A stretch of DNA of 64,000 bases from Trifolium pratense (lineage: Eukaryota; Streptophyta; Magnoliopsida; Fabales; Fabaceae), in NCBI RefSeq assembly GCF_020283565.1, contig NC_060060.1:30876001-30940000 (forward strand). Reading direction: 5' to 3'. A program made the translations under genes and the position numbers. This document shows positions 63,113 through 64,000 of this stretch, piece by piece. Every line of letters begins with the position of its first letter. The stretch's first letter is position 1. The notes below the pieces were generated by a model. That model did not search any database and had not been told where the DNA came from. It saw only the letters and a program-made list of their open reading frames with translations.

Positions 63113-64000
63113 AACGGTAACTTATGAATTTATAATTCGACAATCAAGCATGTCTAGAATAGAAAAATATAAAAAGTTCATTTACAAAGCATCAATATTT
63201 TTTTAAAATGAGATGAATAAAATATGAATTTTCTAAATCAAAATATCAAGATAAAACTAATGAATATTTTGACCTAAAATCAAATTTTGAGCTCCTTATT
63301 TTTGGACAAACATTTTATAATGCTCTATACATATTTACAAAATAATCATAAATACATATCAACTTAACAACATGACTAATATTGCATGCATAAAAATTTA
63401 GTAGGGATGAAAACATGATATTTTTTTATAAAGAAGAAAATTAAATTTAATAATTTTACAGAGACAAAAAACTTATTTAATCCTATAAAATATTACGAAT
63501 CAATAAAAAATTAACATTATCGCAATAAAAGATATACACATATGTATTAATGGTTAAAAAGTAAATAAATGTTAAATTTTATAAACTAATAATATTAAAA
63601 TGTTATAAAAAAAAACGTAGAAAATATTGTGAAGAATATATTCTTAAAATATTGTGAAGAAACTAATAATATATGTTTATTTTCAATTCTTAAAATATTG
63701 TGAAGAATATATTTGCAAATATTAAAAAGAAGTGTTAAATAAAACGTAGAAAATTTAATAAAGAAATAAAATCTGCATTAAATATCTGTACCAAAAAAAA
63801 AAATCTGCATTAAATATGATTGGTGGTTTATATTTATGTGAAGGATACATTTGCAAATATTAAAACATAGTGTTTAAAATAGAAATTTTAATAAAGAAAT
63901 AAAATCTGCATTAAATACTTGCCACTTGTTAACCACGTCAACGGTGTATCGGTACACGTCCACATAATATGTGTACCGAAGAATTCACCTTCTAGTATTA
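63113..64000. other. AT-rich flank right of the Tat element
   Basis: No gene. A word around AAAGAAATAAAATCTGCATT with preceding TTTGCAAATATTAAAA recurs at about 63710-63785 and 63850-63925, a diverged direct duplication. The 45-bp motif at 63944-63989 is the inverse of 46897-46941. Confidence 0.45.

Overview
The window is a piece of plant nuclear genome: AT-rich, intron-containing genes, plant-type snRNA promoter signals, and Ty1/copia, Ty3/gypsy Tat-lineage, LINE, SINE, Helitron and MITE sequences in layers. The style of the CNL resistance gene, the ABCC transporter and the RPA1-like family suggests a papilionoid legume of the clover/Medicago type; that is inference, not proof. Only one complete, apparently functional protein gene is present (a 10-exon ABCC transporter, 40988-46574, minus), plus the 5' part of a CD2BP2/LIN1-like spliceosomal gene running off the left edge (468-957, minus) and a U2 snRNA gene with plant USE, TATA and 3' box (11791-12076, minus). 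Almost everything else is transposon or broken gene. Layout: 0-1 kb CD2BP2-like exons; 1.4 kb a 179-bp SINE with an 18-bp target duplication; 4.2-6.6 kb a CC-NB-LRR pseudogene; 7.7-10.5 kb a MITE with a 9-bp duplication and a compound inverted repeat enclosing pieces of Ty3 pol; 11.8-12.1 kb U2; 12.5-15.2 kb MITE, gene scraps and dispersed repeats; 15.2-20.4 kb a PP2C-like pseudogene split by a young, internally deleted copia element; 21.1-27.3 kb a Helitron end followed by scraps of several genes (GIGANTEA-like, an unidentified gene, RPA1-like, 2-alkenal reductase-like) that keep their introns; 27.7-30.2 kb LINE remains; 30.7-35.7 kb Stowaway-like MITE, S1/SPH-like pseudogene, a 180-bp tandem array, a short Helitron and a 1.5-kb foldback element in a TA microsatellite; 36.1-38.8 kb a Helitron-in-MITE-in-Helitron nest; 39.1-40.5 kb a 5'-truncated LINE with a 19-bp duplication; 41.0-46.6 kb the ABCC gene; 48.6-49.5 kb a decayed satellite-like array. 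The last third (49526-63107) is one 13.6-kb Ty3/gypsy Tat-lineage retrotransposon with a GGACT target duplication and two 479-bp LTRs that look identical. Its gag-pol runs on the minus strand from 62544 and has one in-frame TAG in the second RNase H. Downstream of pol it carries a 60-bp-class tandem repeat and three plus-strand (antisense) transcription units, each with its own TATA box. One is a spliced 670-codon gene of the putative gypsy-type transposon (PF04195-like) kind; the other two encode a coiled-coil protein and a small basic/acidic Ser-rich protein that I do not recognise. Near the end of integrase the pol gene is interrupted by a 1599-bp element made of two 793-bp inverted arms around a 13-bp spacer, with TG...CA ends and a perfect ATATG duplication: effectively two LTR-like units joined tail to tail. 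This palindrome and the antisense gene set are the most unusual things in the window.
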